Of a stretch of 64,000 bases of DNA, positions 37,033 to 45,523 are shown piece after piece. Within the stretch, counting starts at the first letter, position 1. Each line of letters starts with the position of its first letter. The notes beneath the pieces are model-generated. The model searched no databases. It was not told where the DNA came from and worked only from the letters and a program-made list of their open reading frames with translations. A program made the position numbers and the translations under genes. The DNA comes from Bradyrhizobium sp. WBOS07 (GTDB lineage: Bacteria; Pseudomonadota; Alphaproteobacteria; Rhizobiales; Xanthobacteraceae). Where the stretch lies: positions 3,472,001 to 3,536,000 of the forward strand of contig NZ_CP029008.1 in the NCBI RefSeq assembly GCF_024585165.1. Reading direction: 5' to 3'.

Positions 37033-37056
37033 GCAGCTGCGATTAAGTTGCAGCTT
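37033..37056. promoter_or_regulatory. candidate TetR operator ahead of the TetR gene
   Basis: AGCTGC and GCAGCT (37035-37040 and 37050-37055) form an inverted repeat with nine bases between, flanked by TGCAG and TTA, directly before the TetR start. It is a plausible autoregulatory site; no second copy near OsmC was noticed. Confidence 0.4.
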
Positions 37057-37704
37057 ATGGCAAAGACGTCATCGAAGAAGACCTCGCCCCACGCCGCCAT
37101 CGGCGACGACGAATCCGCGCGCGGGCGCCTGCTCAGCGCCGCGTCGCATCTGTTCTGCAAGAATGGAATCAACGCCACCGGCATCGATGCGATCATCGAG
37201 GAGGCCGGCACCGCGAAGACCACGCTCTACAAATTGTTCGGCTCCAAGACCAATCTCGTCAACGCGGTGCTGGAAAGCGAAGGCAAGCAGTGGCGCGAAT
37301 GGTTCATCGCCGCCATGGAGCAAGGCGGCGGCGACGCGCAGGCCAAGCTGACGCGCATCTTCCCGGCGCTGAAGAGCTGGTTCGCCGAAAAGCGGTTCTA
37401 CGGCTGCCCCTTCATCAACGCGGTCGGCGAGCACGACAAGGACGCCAAACAGTTTCGCAACATCGCGCTGAAGCACAAGAAGATCGTGCTCGGCCACATC
37501 GAGAAGCTCGCCGGCGAGCTCGGCTCGAGCGAGCCCGCCGTGCTGGCGCACCAGCTCGGCCTCCTCATCGACGGCGCCATCGTCGCCGCGATGATCTCGC
37601 GCGACCCGGGCGTCGCCGATACGGCGGCACTAACGGCAGGCCCCCTGCTCGGCCAGTCCAAGGCGAAGAAGAAGCGCGCAGCGGAGCAATTGGAGACGGC
37701 GTGA
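37057..37704 (+). CDS. TetR-family transcriptional regulator, divergent from the OsmC-cyanase operon
   Basis: The 215-residue protein has the TetR DNA-binding domain: LLSAASHLFCKNGINATGIDAIIEEAGTAKTTLYKLFGSKTNLVNAVL. The ligand domain contains FYGCPFINAVGEHD, a motif of the AcrR-like subgroup that carries a cysteine and may sense a thiol-reactive or small hydrophobic compound. The start is uncertain: ATG at 37057 or a TTG at 37048. It probably controls itself and the divergent operon. Confidence 0.88.
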   Translation: MAKTSSKKTSPHAAIGDDESARGRLLSAASHLFCKNGINATGIDAIIEEAGTAKTTLYKLFGSKTNLVNAVLESEGKQWREWFIAAMEQGGGDAQAKLTRIFPALKSWFAEKRFYGCPFINAVGEHDKDAKQFRNIALKHKKIVLGHIEKLAGELGSSEPAVLAHQLGLLIDGAIVAAMISRDPGVADTAALTAGPLLGQSKAKKKRAAEQLETA

Positions 37705-37773
37705 GCCCGTAGAGCCGTCAGCGAAACGCAACCGGTCTGTCAACGGTCAGGCCAGCACCTCATCGTCACGTCC

Positions 37774-38682
37774 CTACGGCTCGGCCAGCTGCAGCAAGGC
37801 CTGGCGGAAAGCCATTGCGGCTGGCCCGAGCGGCTCGTCGAGCCGGTGAGCGAGATAGGCTTCTGCGGCAACCTGGCTGCGGCGTCCGAGGGCGGTGGTG
37901 GCAAGGCGCACAAGGCGCCTCTCCCTCAGATCGCGCGCCACCTGCCAGAACGGCAGGCGGCCCCAGCCGAGGCCGGCGAGAATCATCGCATGCTTGGTGT
38001 CCTGATTGGTGACCCGGCAGGTCTGGGGCGAAAGCACACCGAACATGCGCCCTTCGGTCAACGGTGTCGGATCGGACAGAACGATCTGCAGATGATCCGC
38101 CAGATCCTGAAGGCTGATCCTGTTGCGCGATTGCCGCCTCGCCAATGGGTGCTTAACGGAAACGACGGCAACCTGCTCGACCGATGAGATCGCCTCGAGC
38201 GCGATCCGCGGGTCGCGGAAATCCTCGCCCACCACGATCGCCAGCGAACTGCGCTTGTCGATCAGCGACGTGATCGGTCCACCCAGAGGCTCGACTGCAA
38301 GCCTGATCGAAACCGAGGGATAGCCGGCGCGCATCTCCGTTAGTGCCGCTCCAACCCTGTTGATCGGAAACAATGTGTCGACCGTCAATGAGAGCTCGAG
38401 TTCGACTCCCTCGCCGAGACCGCGGGCTCTCGCTCGCATCGCGTCCACCCTGAGGAGAATGTCGCGAGCGTTCTCCAGCAGTGACCGGCCCTCGGCCGTC
38501 AGGACGGGCCGATGACCCGCGCGGTCGAACAGCGTCAGGCCCAGCTCAGCCTCGAGGTTGGCAATGGCATGGCTGATGGCGGACTGAACACGCGATAGCT
38601 GAACCGCGGCCGAGCGGAAGCTTCCGCTTTCCGCCACGGTTACGAATGTGCGCAGCTGATCCAGCGTCAGAACGTCCAGCAC
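37774..38682 (-). CDS. LysR-family transcriptional regulator
   Basis: The 302-residue protein has the LysR N-terminal helix-turn-helix (LTLDQLRTFVTVAESGSFRSAAVQLSRVQSAISHAIANLEAELGLTLFDR) and an effector-binding domain. It is divergent from wrbA, with 108 bases between the starts, and likely regulates the wrbA-MFS-amidohydrolase cluster. The gap contains repeated GATC-flanked ATCAAACTGAT-like half sites typical of LysR regions. Start codon is GTG. Confidence 0.9.
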   Translation of the reverse strand: MLDVLTLDQLRTFVTVAESGSFRSAAVQLSRVQSAISHAIANLEAELGLTLFDRAGHRPVLTAEGRSLLENARDILLRVDAMRARARGLGEGVELELSLTVDTLFPINRVGAALTEMRAGYPSVSIRLAVEPLGGPITSLIDKRSSLAIVVGEDFRDPRIALEAISSVEQVAVVSVKHPLARRQSRNRISLQDLADHLQIVLSDPTPLTEGRMFGVLSPQTCRVTNQDTKHAMILAGLGWGRLPFWQVARDLRERRLVRLATTALGRRSQVAAEAYLAHRLDEPLGPAAMAFRQALLQLAEP

Positions 38683-38790
38683 GATCTATCCAATCGATCA
38701 AACTGATCTATCTTATGTCGCTTCCGCTGATCAGGCAAAGTCCTATGTTTTCCGCTGCTCCCCCTTGAGAGACGGCAGAGGACAACGACA

Positions 38791-39417
38791 ATGACGAAGG
38801 TATTGGTGCTGTACTACTCGTCCTACGGTCACGTCGAGGCGATGGCTGAAGAGGTTGCCGGCGGCGTGCGAGACGCTGGAGCCGCCGCCATCGTCAAGCG
38901 CATTCCGGAGCTGGTTCCCGGCGATGTGGCGCAACGGGCCGGCTACAAGCTCGATCAACCCGCCGAAATCGCTGCGGTGGCCGAGCTACCCGAATACGAC
39001 GCGATCATCTTCGGCACGCCGACGCGCTTTGGCAACATGGCCTCCCAGATGAAGAACTTCCTGGACCAGTGCGGCGGCCTCTGGTTCGAGAACAAGCTGG
39101 TGGGCAAGGTCGGCAGTGTCTTCACGTCCACGGGCAGCCAGCACGGCGGTCAGGAAAGCACCATTCTCTCCGTGCACACCGTGTTGCTGCACCTCGGCAT
39201 GGTCGTGGTCGGGCTGCCCTACACATTCAAGGGACAGATGCGCATGGACGAGGTTACCGGATGCTCGCCTTACGGTGCATCGACCCTCGCCGACGACGGC
39301 AGCGGCGGGGATCGGCGTCCCAGCGCCAATGAGCTGGCAGGGGCACGCTTTCAGGGACGCCATGTCGCCGTGATTGCTCGCGCCTTGGCCGCTGCACGGC
39401 TCAAGGAAGCGGCTTGA
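38791..39417 (+). CDS. wrbA: NAD(P)H:quinone oxidoreductase, WrbA type
   Basis: The 208-residue flavodoxin-like protein begins [24 protein letters not shown] with the FMN phosphate loop, then [39 protein letters not shown] and [13 protein letters not shown], all WrbA hallmarks. It reduces quinones by two electrons without semiquinone and protects against redox stress. It is the first gene of a cluster of three; the next gene starts inside its stop codon (TGATG). Confidence 0.95.
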   Translation: MTKVLVLYYSSYGHVEAMAEEVAGGVRDAGAAAIVKRIPELVPGDVAQRAGYKLDQPAEIAAVAELPEYDAIIFGTPTRFGNMASQMKNFLDQCGGLWFENKLVGKVGSVFTSTGSQHGGQESTILSVHTVLLHLGMVVVGLPYTFKGQMRMDEVTGCSPYGASTLADDGSGGDRRPSANELAGARFQGRHVAVIARALAAARLKEAA

Positions 39418-40616
39418 TGACGGCGGCAGCACCTGCGCCGTCCTTGCGGGATGGACACCGGCATGTGGTGAGCGTCGCGGTAGGCTCCGGTGTCGTTGCC
39501 GCAATCCAGGTGGGGAAGACCGCCATCGCCGCGCCCATGCTGCAAAAGGACTTGGGCCTTGATCTCGCCGCTGCCGGCTGGCTGACCGGGATACTGGCTG
39601 TTCTCGGCCTGTTGGGCGGCATCCCCGCCGGCTCCCTCGTGGCTCGCGCTGGAGATCGGCAAAGTCTCATTCTCGGCCTCGGGCTGCTCATCCTCGGAGC
39701 CGTCATCGGCGCGCTCGCAGCCGGTTATGCGGTGCTTCTCGCATCGCGCGTCCTGGAGGGGGCAGGATTTCTTCTGATCATCGTTGCGGGGCCGGCAATC
39801 CTGAACAGAATAGCTCCGGTCGGGCAACAAGACGTTCCCTTTGCCCTGTGGAGTTGTTTCATGCCGGCCGGCATTGCGCTCGCGATGCTGGTCGGGACGT
39901 TCTTCAGCGACTGGCGCGCCCTGTGGTGGGGCAGTGCCGGTCTTGCAGCGCTCGCCATGGCTGCCGCGTGGACGAGTATTCCGGCGGCCCCGAAGCGCAT
40001 CTCGGCATCGTGGAGACGCACGATGTCGGATGCGATGCGCGTGGCGGCAAGCAAGGGCCCGCTTCTGCTGGCCGGATGCTTTGCCCTCTACAGCCTGATG
40101 TTCTTCGCGCTGTTCAGCTTCATCCCGGTGCTGCTGATGGAGCGGATGAACATTTCCCATAGCACCGCCGGCATGCTCAGTGCTCTCGCCACCGCAAGCA
40201 ATATCATGGGCAATGTCTCTGCCGGTTACCTGCTCGCGCGCGGTGCCCGGCGTTCAGTGCTGCTCGTTGCGGCCTATCTGGCGATGGGGTTTTCAGCTCC
40301 TGGAATCTTCCTGCAGATCTTCGGCGATACCCCCACGCTTCTGCTGTGCATCATGTTCTCGGCGGTCGGCGGCCTGATCCCGGCCGTCCTGATCTCATCG
40401 ATCCCGTTGCTCGCGCCATCCGCCGCACTCATTCCTGTGGTCACCGGCCTGGTGATGCAAGGCAGCAATCTCGGCCAAGTGGCCGGACCTGTCGCGGTCG
40501 GAAGTGCTGTGGAGGCCTATGGGTGGACAGCCGCACTGGCCATCATGCTGATCGCCGCGCTGCTTGCCGCCATTGTCACCGCGTCCGCCCGCTTCGGCGA
40601 CAGCACGCCCCGCTGA
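39417..40616 (+). CDS. major facilitator superfamily transporter
   Basis: The 399-residue protein has about twelve membrane helices and an MFS A-like loop after helix 2 (GSLVARAGDRQSLILGLGLL). Helix 1 holds AAIQVGKTAIAAPMLQKDLG. It probably exports or imports a small organic compound linked to the amidohydrolase or quinone reductase beside it. Its ATG overlaps the wrbA stop codon by one base, so translation is coupled. Confidence 0.88.
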   Translation: MTAAAPAPSLRDGHRHVVSVAVGSGVVAAIQVGKTAIAAPMLQKDLGLDLAAAGWLTGILAVLGLLGGIPAGSLVARAGDRQSLILGLGLLILGAVIGALAAGYAVLLASRVLEGAGFLLIIVAGPAILNRIAPVGQQDVPFALWSCFMPAGIALAMLVGTFFSDWRALWWGSAGLAALAMAAAWTSIPAAPKRISASWRRTMSDAMRVAASKGPLLLAGCFALYSLMFFALFSFIPVLLMERMNISHSTAGMLSALATASNIMGNVSAGYLLARGARRSVLLVAAYLAMGFSAPGIFLQIFGDTPTLLLCIMFSAVGGLIPAVLISSIPLLAPSAALIPVVTGLVMQGSNLGQVAGPVAVGSAVEAYGWTAALAIMLIAALLAAIVTASARFGDSTPR

Positions 40617-40760
40617 GAACCTGCGGGACCGACACAAAGCACAATCCACTTTGCCCACCATGTGGACGCTGCACGACGTGAGAAGCGTTGAACCAGAGTA
40701 TGATCAAAGATACCCTCGAAAGATCTTCGTCCGGCAAAAGCAAGATCAAAGGGGGACGTC

Positions 40761-42464
40761 ATGGCTTGCAAGTTAACGGCAGCTGCAATCGTCGCGACGA
40801 GCATGTGGATCGCTGGCATCGCGAATGTCGCGGCGCAGCAGCCGGAGCTTCACGCACCCGACCTGGTCCTCATCAATGGAAAGGTTCTGACGCTGGACGA
40901 CCAATCGACGACCACGGAGGCCGTGGCTGTCGCAGACGGGAAGATCCTCGCAAACGGAACCAGTGCTGCGATGAAGGCGCTTGCAGGCACCCGAACGCGC
41001 GTGCTCGATCTAGCCGGCAAGACCGTCATTCCTGGATTGATCGATACCCATACTCACTTCAAGGCCGCCGGCCTTGGCGATTATGTGGTCATCATGGCCC
41101 GGGCCAAGACAGTAGCTGAGGCGCTCGCGGCCATCAAGGAATTCGCTGCGAAGAAGAAACCGGGCGAGTGGATCGTAGGTGGCGCCTGGCATCCGCCGTC
41201 ACAATTGGCCGAGAAGCGCTATCTGACGAGGCAGGAGATCGATAGCGTTGCTCCCAACAATCCCGTCTATCTTCGCACCGTCGGGCATTTCTCGATGGCG
41301 AACACCATGGCTTTCCAGCGGGTTGGCGTCGACAAGACCACGGAGGACCCGAGTGGGGGCAAGTTTGAGCGCGACGCGGCCGGTGAATTGACCGGCCTGC
41401 TCGTGGAGACGGCGATCGACCGGGTCGAGAAGGCCGTCCCGCCCTGGACAGAAGACGACGAAATGCGGCAATTCACCATTGCCCAAGGCTTCCTCAACAG
41501 CTTCGGCATCACGAGCGTGATCGAAGGCGCGACAGAACCACGCGACATCCGTACGCTGCAGAAGCTTGTCGCAGCCGGGAAGGCCACGTTGCGCACCGGC
41601 GTGATGTTTCGACCGGAGCCACCAGCCGACCTGACCGGATGGGAAGCCATCATGTCAGGCAATGGCGCCTCTTCGGGTTTTGGCGACGATTGGCTGAAGT
41701 TCGCCGGCATCAAGATCTTCTACGACGGAGGCATGACGCTGAAGACGGCGCTCATGCGCGAGGTGTATCCCGATTCACACGACAACTATCACGGCGTGGC
41801 CCAGCAGACGCCCGAGCGGCTGAAGCAACTCATCTCCATCTGCAACCGCTATGATTGGCGGGTCGGTGTCCACGTGGTCGGCGACCTTGGCATCGACCAG
41901 GTGCTCGATGCATTCGAGGCCGTGGACAAGGAAAAGTCGATCCGCGACCGCCGCTTCGTCCTCATTCACGCCAGCCTGATCCGGCCGGAACAGATGGAGC
42001 GTGCGCACAGGCTGGGGGCCCGTGTCGATTTCCAGAATGCCTTCATGTGGGACAAGGCAGCAACCGTCGAAAGATTTCTCGGGAAGGCAACCGCCGACCG
42101 CGCCGTGCCGACCAGGACATTGATCGAAAAGATGGGGCTCGACAGTCTCGGCGCCGGCACGGATTTTCCGGTCAACCCGATCAACCCCTTCCTCAACATG
42201 TACGTCATGGTGACCCGGAAGGATCCCAACGGAACCGTCTATGGCTCGGCAGAGGCGATTACGCGCGAGCAGGCCCTGCGGCTCTACACCAGCGCGGCGT
42301 CGCGCTATACGTTCGAGGAAAGGCGCAAAGGCACCCTTGAGCCCGGAAAGCTTGCGGACATGGTGGTGCTCTCCGCCGACTACACGGCCGTGCCTGAGGA
42401 GCAGATCAAGGACATCAAGGCGGACATGACGCTCGTGGGCGGCAAGGTTGTGTTTCAACGTTGA
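40761..42464 (+). CDS. exported amidohydrolase (YtcJ-like, amidohydrolase family 3)
   Basis: The 567-residue protein has a signal peptide (residues 1-25, TAAAIVATSMWIAGIANVAAQ) and a metal-dependent amidohydrolase domain. VIPGLIDTHTHFKAAG carries the HTH metal motif, and further ligands are HVVGD, a late HAS histidine and the terminal AGTDFPVNPINP Asp. The flanking beta sandwich (LVLINGKVLTLDD at the start, GTLEPGKLADMVVLSADY at the end) is complete. YtcJ-like enzymes act on amides or carbamates of unknown nature. It follows the MFS gene by 144 bases on the same strand. Confidence 0.9.
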   Translation: MACKLTAAAIVATSMWIAGIANVAAQQPELHAPDLVLINGKVLTLDDQSTTTEAVAVADGKILANGTSAAMKALAGTRTRVLDLAGKTVIPGLIDTHTHFKAAGLGDYVVIMARAKTVAEALAAIKEFAAKKKPGEWIVGGAWHPPSQLAEKRYLTRQEIDSVAPNNPVYLRTVGHFSMANTMAFQRVGVDKTTEDPSGGKFERDAAGELTGLLVETAIDRVEKAVPPWTEDDEMRQFTIAQGFLNSFGITSVIEGATEPRDIRTLQKLVAAGKATLRTGVMFRPEPPADLTGWEAIMSGNGASSGFGDDWLKFAGIKIFYDGGMTLKTALMREVYPDSHDNYHGVAQQTPERLKQLISICNRYDWRVGVHVVGDLGIDQVLDAFEAVDKEKSIRDRRFVLIHASLIRPEQMERAHRLGARVDFQNAFMWDKAATVERFLGKATADRAVPTRTLIEKMGLDSLGAGTDFPVNPINPFLNMYVMVTRKDPNGTVYGSAEAITREQALRLYTSAASRYTFEERRKGTLEPGKLADMVVLSADYTAVPEEQIKDIKADMTLVGGKVVFQR

Positions 42465-42502
42465 CATCATTCGACGCCGACCAGTACGAAGCCGTAGTGC
42501 CA

Positions 42503-42589
42503 TAGGGTGGGCAAAGGCGCAAAGCGCCGTGCCCACCTTCTCTCTCGATCGCGAAAATGCGTGGGCACGCTTCGCTTTGCCCACCCTAC
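42503..42589. repeat. 87-bp inverted repeat, family C, copy 1
   Basis: TAGGGTGGGCAAAGGCGCAA on the left pairs with TTCGCTTTGCCCACCCTA on the right, with GTGCCCACC/GTGGGCACG inside. A second copy lies at 54617-54708. It sits between the convergent amidohydrolase and TrmJ genes. Confidence 0.88.
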
Positions 42590-42605
42590 GAGACCGACGC
42601 GCGAC

Positions 42606-43805
42606 CTACGCGCCCTGCTCCATCATCCCCTGCAGCCGCACCAGCTCTGTCTCCAGATCGCGCTCCACATCCACTGCCCGAATGTCCAGCACGCGATAGT
42701 CGCGCGCCTCGAGCCACCTTCGCCGCCCCGCGCGATCGGCCGCGATCGCCTCGCCCTCGCCCGGATTGACCAGCTCGATCGCGATCCGGTGCGGGAACGA
42801 GACGAAGTCCGGGATGTGCCGCCCCACCGGGGTCTGGCGCTTGAACCCTCCTGCGAAGCGGCGGTCGCGGGTCAGAGCCTGCCAGAGCAGGCGCTCGGCG
42901 TCGGTCGGATTGCGGCGGAGCAGGCGGGCGAGGCCGCGCACGGTCGAGCCGCTGTCGGAGACGCCACCGCCCTGCCCGTGCTCCGCCAGCAGCGCGCGCA
43001 GGCGCGTGGCCTGCTCGCCGTCGAGCACGCCGCCCTTGGCCGGGCCCTTGCGCCCCTCGGCGATCGCCATCACCACCCCGTGCAGTGTGTGCATGTCCTG
43101 CTTGGTCGGCTCCATCCGGGTGAAGATGTTGCGCAGGTTGACCAGCATGGTGTCGCGCTTTTCGGCCGGACGCAAAAATTCCACCTTGTCGAGCTCGCGC
43201 ACGAGGTTGTCGAAGAACGCCTGCATCTGGTGCTGCGAGGCGCGCTCGGAGCGCTCCGGCATCGCGTGCGGCAGCTCGCCCGACGTTATCCGCTTGAACC
43301 ATTCATAGCCGACCAGCAGCACGGCCTGGGCAAGGTTGAGCGAGGCGAAGCCCGGATTGACCGGGAAGGTGATGATGCGGTTGGAGAGCCCGACCTCCTC
43401 GTTGGTCAGCCCCCAGCGCTCGCGGCCGAACAGGATACCGGCCTTGCCTCCCGTGGCGATGTGCCCGGATATTTCGGCGGCTGCCGCTTCCGGCCCGACC
43501 ACGGGCTTGGCCTGGTCGTGCGGGCGCGCGGTGGTGGCGTACAAGAGGTCGAGGTCGGCAACGGCTTCTTCCACCGTACCGAACAATTCGACCTTCTCCA
43601 GAATGTGGTCCGCGCCGGCGGCGGCGCGCTGGGCGGCAATGTTGGGCCAGCCGTCCCTGGGGTTGACGATACGCAAGCGGCTCAGGGCGAAATTGCCCAT
43701 GGCGCGCGCGGCCATGCCGATGTTCTCGCCGAGCTGCGGCTCGACCAGGATCACGATGGGACCGTCGAGGGAAAGTCCCGCCTTGCTCTTGTCAGTCCCC
43801 GACAT
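42606..43805 (-). CDS. TrmJ-type tRNA methyltransferase fused to a DUF559-like nuclease domain
   Basis: The N-terminal 250 residues are a SPOUT methyltransferase of the TrmJ/LasT type: VILVEPQLGENIGMAARAMGNF, ILFGRERWGLTNEEV, LNLAQAVLLVGYEWF; these methylate the 2'-hydroxyl at tRNA position 32. Residues about 290-399 resemble DUF559, a Vsr-related restriction-endonuclease-like fold (RLLRRNPTDAERLLWQAL, GGFKRQTPVGRHIPDFV, RRWLEARDYRVLDI). In DUF559 the active site is usually D...ExDGxQH; here the Asp in IPDF and the Glu in AIEL remain but the GxQH stretch is replaced by NPGEGEA, so cleavage activity is doubtful. ATG at 43805 chosen over an in-frame TTG at 43826. Confidence 0.82.
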   Translation of the reverse strand: MSGTDKSKAGLSLDGPIVILVEPQLGENIGMAARAMGNFALSRLRIVNPRDGWPNIAAQRAAAGADHILEKVELFGTVEEAVADLDLLYATTARPHDQAKPVVGPEAAAAEISGHIATGGKAGILFGRERWGLTNEEVGLSNRIITFPVNPGFASLNLAQAVLLVGYEWFKRITSGELPHAMPERSERASQHQMQAFFDNLVRELDKVEFLRPAEKRDTMLVNLRNIFTRMEPTKQDMHTLHGVVMAIAEGRKGPAKGGVLDGEQATRLRALLAEHGQGGGVSDSGSTVRGLARLLRRNPTDAERLLWQALTRDRRFAGGFKRQTPVGRHIPDFVSFPHRIAIELVNPGEGEAIAADRAGRRRWLEARDYRVLDIRAVDVERDLETELVRLQGMMEQGA

Positions 43806-44146
43806 CTCGCTCGCTTTCACTCTCAAGGCCTTGGCAAGGCGCTCTCAGGAATTGATTCAGGCCGGCCTTTCAGGCTCGCGTTGGGCCGGCCGGGTCGTCC
43901 GCCCGTCGTTTGCCTGTCCTGACGAAATTCTCAAGGGAAATAACGGGTTGGATTCGACTTTTGAATCTCGCCTGAAACCTCGTCCCTGCCGGTCCGGCGC
44001 GGCCCGACCTTGCTCCCCATCCGTGGGGGCTGGATCGGCTAAAAGTGCATAATCCCTTGGCTTTCGCCCGGTGCTATCAGGTGCTAAGAGGCGGCGGATA
44101 TTCACGTGGCGCCGATGGCGCCGTTCCCAAGAGGGCTTCTCCGATC
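43806..44146. other. 341-bp intergenic region between trmJ-type gene and icd
   Basis: Divergent promoter region. I find no repeat, riboswitch or clear promoter hexamers; open frames here are short and look like chance. Confidence 0.5.
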
Positions 44147-45361
44147 ATGGCAAAAATCAAGGTATCCAATCCCGTCGTCGAGCTCGATGGCGACGAGATG
44201 ACCCGGATCATCTGGCAGTACATCAAGGACAAGCTGATCAACCCGTTCCTGGATGTCGAGCTGCTCTATTTCGACCTGGGCATGGAGTACCGCGACCACA
44301 CCAACGATCAGGTCACCATCGACGCGGCCGAGGCCATCAAGAAGGTCGGCGTCGGCGTCAAGTGCGCCACCATCACCCCCGATGAAGCCCGGGTGAAGGA
44401 GTTCAACCTCAAGCAGATGTGGAAGTCGCCGAACGGCACCATCCGCAACATCCTCGGCGGCGTGATCTTCCGCGAGCCGATCATCTGCAAGAACGTGCCG
44501 CGGCTGGTTCCGGGCTGGACCAAGCCGATCATCATCGGCCGCCACGCCTATGGCGACCAGTACCGCGCCACCGACATCAAGTTCCCGGGCAAGGGCACCC
44601 TCTCGATGAAGTTCGTCGGCGAGGACGGCACCGTGATCGAGAAGGAGGTGTTCAAGGCCCCCGGCGCCGGCGTCGCCATGGAGATGTACAATCTCGACGA
44701 TTCCATCGTCGACTTCGCCCGCGCCTCCTTCAACTACGGCCTGCTGCGCGGCTACCCGGTCTACCTGTCGACCAAGAACACGATTCTGAAGGTCTATGAC
44801 GGCCGCTTCAAGGATATCTTCCAGGATATCTTCGACCGCGAGTTCAAGAAGGAGTTCGACGCCAAGGGCCTGACCTACGAGCACCGCCTGATCGACGACA
44901 TGGTGGCCTCGGCGCTGAAATGGTCCGGCGGCTATGTCTGGGCCTGCAAGAACTACGACGGCGACGTGCAGTCCGACACGGTCGCGCAGGGCTACGGCTC
45001 GCTCGGCCTGATGACGTCGGTGCTGCTCACCCCCGACGGCAAGACGGTGGAAGCGGAAGCCGCCCACGGCACGGTGACCCGCCACTACCGCGAGCACCAG
45101 AAGGGCAAGGAGACCTCGACCAACTCGATCGCCTCGATCTTCGCCTGGACCAGAGGCCTCGCCCACCGCGCCAAGCTCGACAACAATGCCGAGCTCGCCA
45201 AGTTCGCCAACACCCTGGAGAAGGTCTGCGTCGACACCGTCGAGGCCGGCTACATGACCAAGGACCTCGCGCTGCTGGTCGGCGCCGACCAGCGCTGGCT
45301 CTCGACCACCGGCTTCCTCGACAAGGTCGCCGAGAACCTCGGCAAGGAGTTGGCGGCGTAA
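44147..45361 (+). CDS. icd: NADP-dependent isocitrate dehydrogenase
   Basis: TCA-cycle enzyme converting isocitrate to 2-oxoglutarate with NADPH production. The 404-residue sequence is of the dimeric eukaryote-like subfamily II used by many alphaproteobacteria: [42 protein letters not shown] substrate loop, [35 protein letters not shown] and [17 protein letters not shown]. The ATG at 44147 is the standard start. Confidence 0.97.
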   Translation: MAKIKVSNPVVELDGDEMTRIIWQYIKDKLINPFLDVELLYFDLGMEYRDHTNDQVTIDAAEAIKKVGVGVKCATITPDEARVKEFNLKQMWKSPNGTIRNILGGVIFREPIICKNVPRLVPGWTKPIIIGRHAYGDQYRATDIKFPGKGTLSMKFVGEDGTVIEKEVFKAPGAGVAMEMYNLDDSIVDFARASFNYGLLRGYPVYLSTKNTILKVYDGRFKDIFQDIFDREFKKEFDAKGLTYEHRLIDDMVASALKWSGGYVWACKNYDGDVQSDTVAQGYGSLGLMTSVLLTPDGKTVEAEAAHGTVTRHYREHQKGKETSTNSIASIFAWTRGLAHRAKLDNNAELAKFANTLEKVCVDTVEAGYMTKDLALLVGADQRWLSTTGFLDKVAENLGKELAA

Positions 45362-45369
45362 GCCCAATT

Positions 45370-45474
45370 GTCATGCCCCGGCTTGACCGGGGCATCCAGT
45401 ACGCCGAGGCCTCTCGGCTCAATGACTGCCTTCTCTGGAATACTTGGTCGCCCGGTCAAGCCGGGCGACGACAG
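45370..45474. repeat. 105-bp inverted repeat, family E, copy 1
   Basis: GTCATGCCCCGGCTTGACCG then GGGCATCCAGTACGCCG on the left and GGTCGCCCGGTCAAGCCGGG then CGACGACAGCGGAG on the right. A related unit with the same ATCCAGTACGCCG and ACAGCGGAG ends is at 51537-51640. It separates convergent icd and the channel gene. Confidence 0.8.
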
Positions 45475-45523
45475 CGGAGGCGGCGTTGACCGCTGTCGAC
45501 CCCTTTGGAAAGGACGCGGGCCC

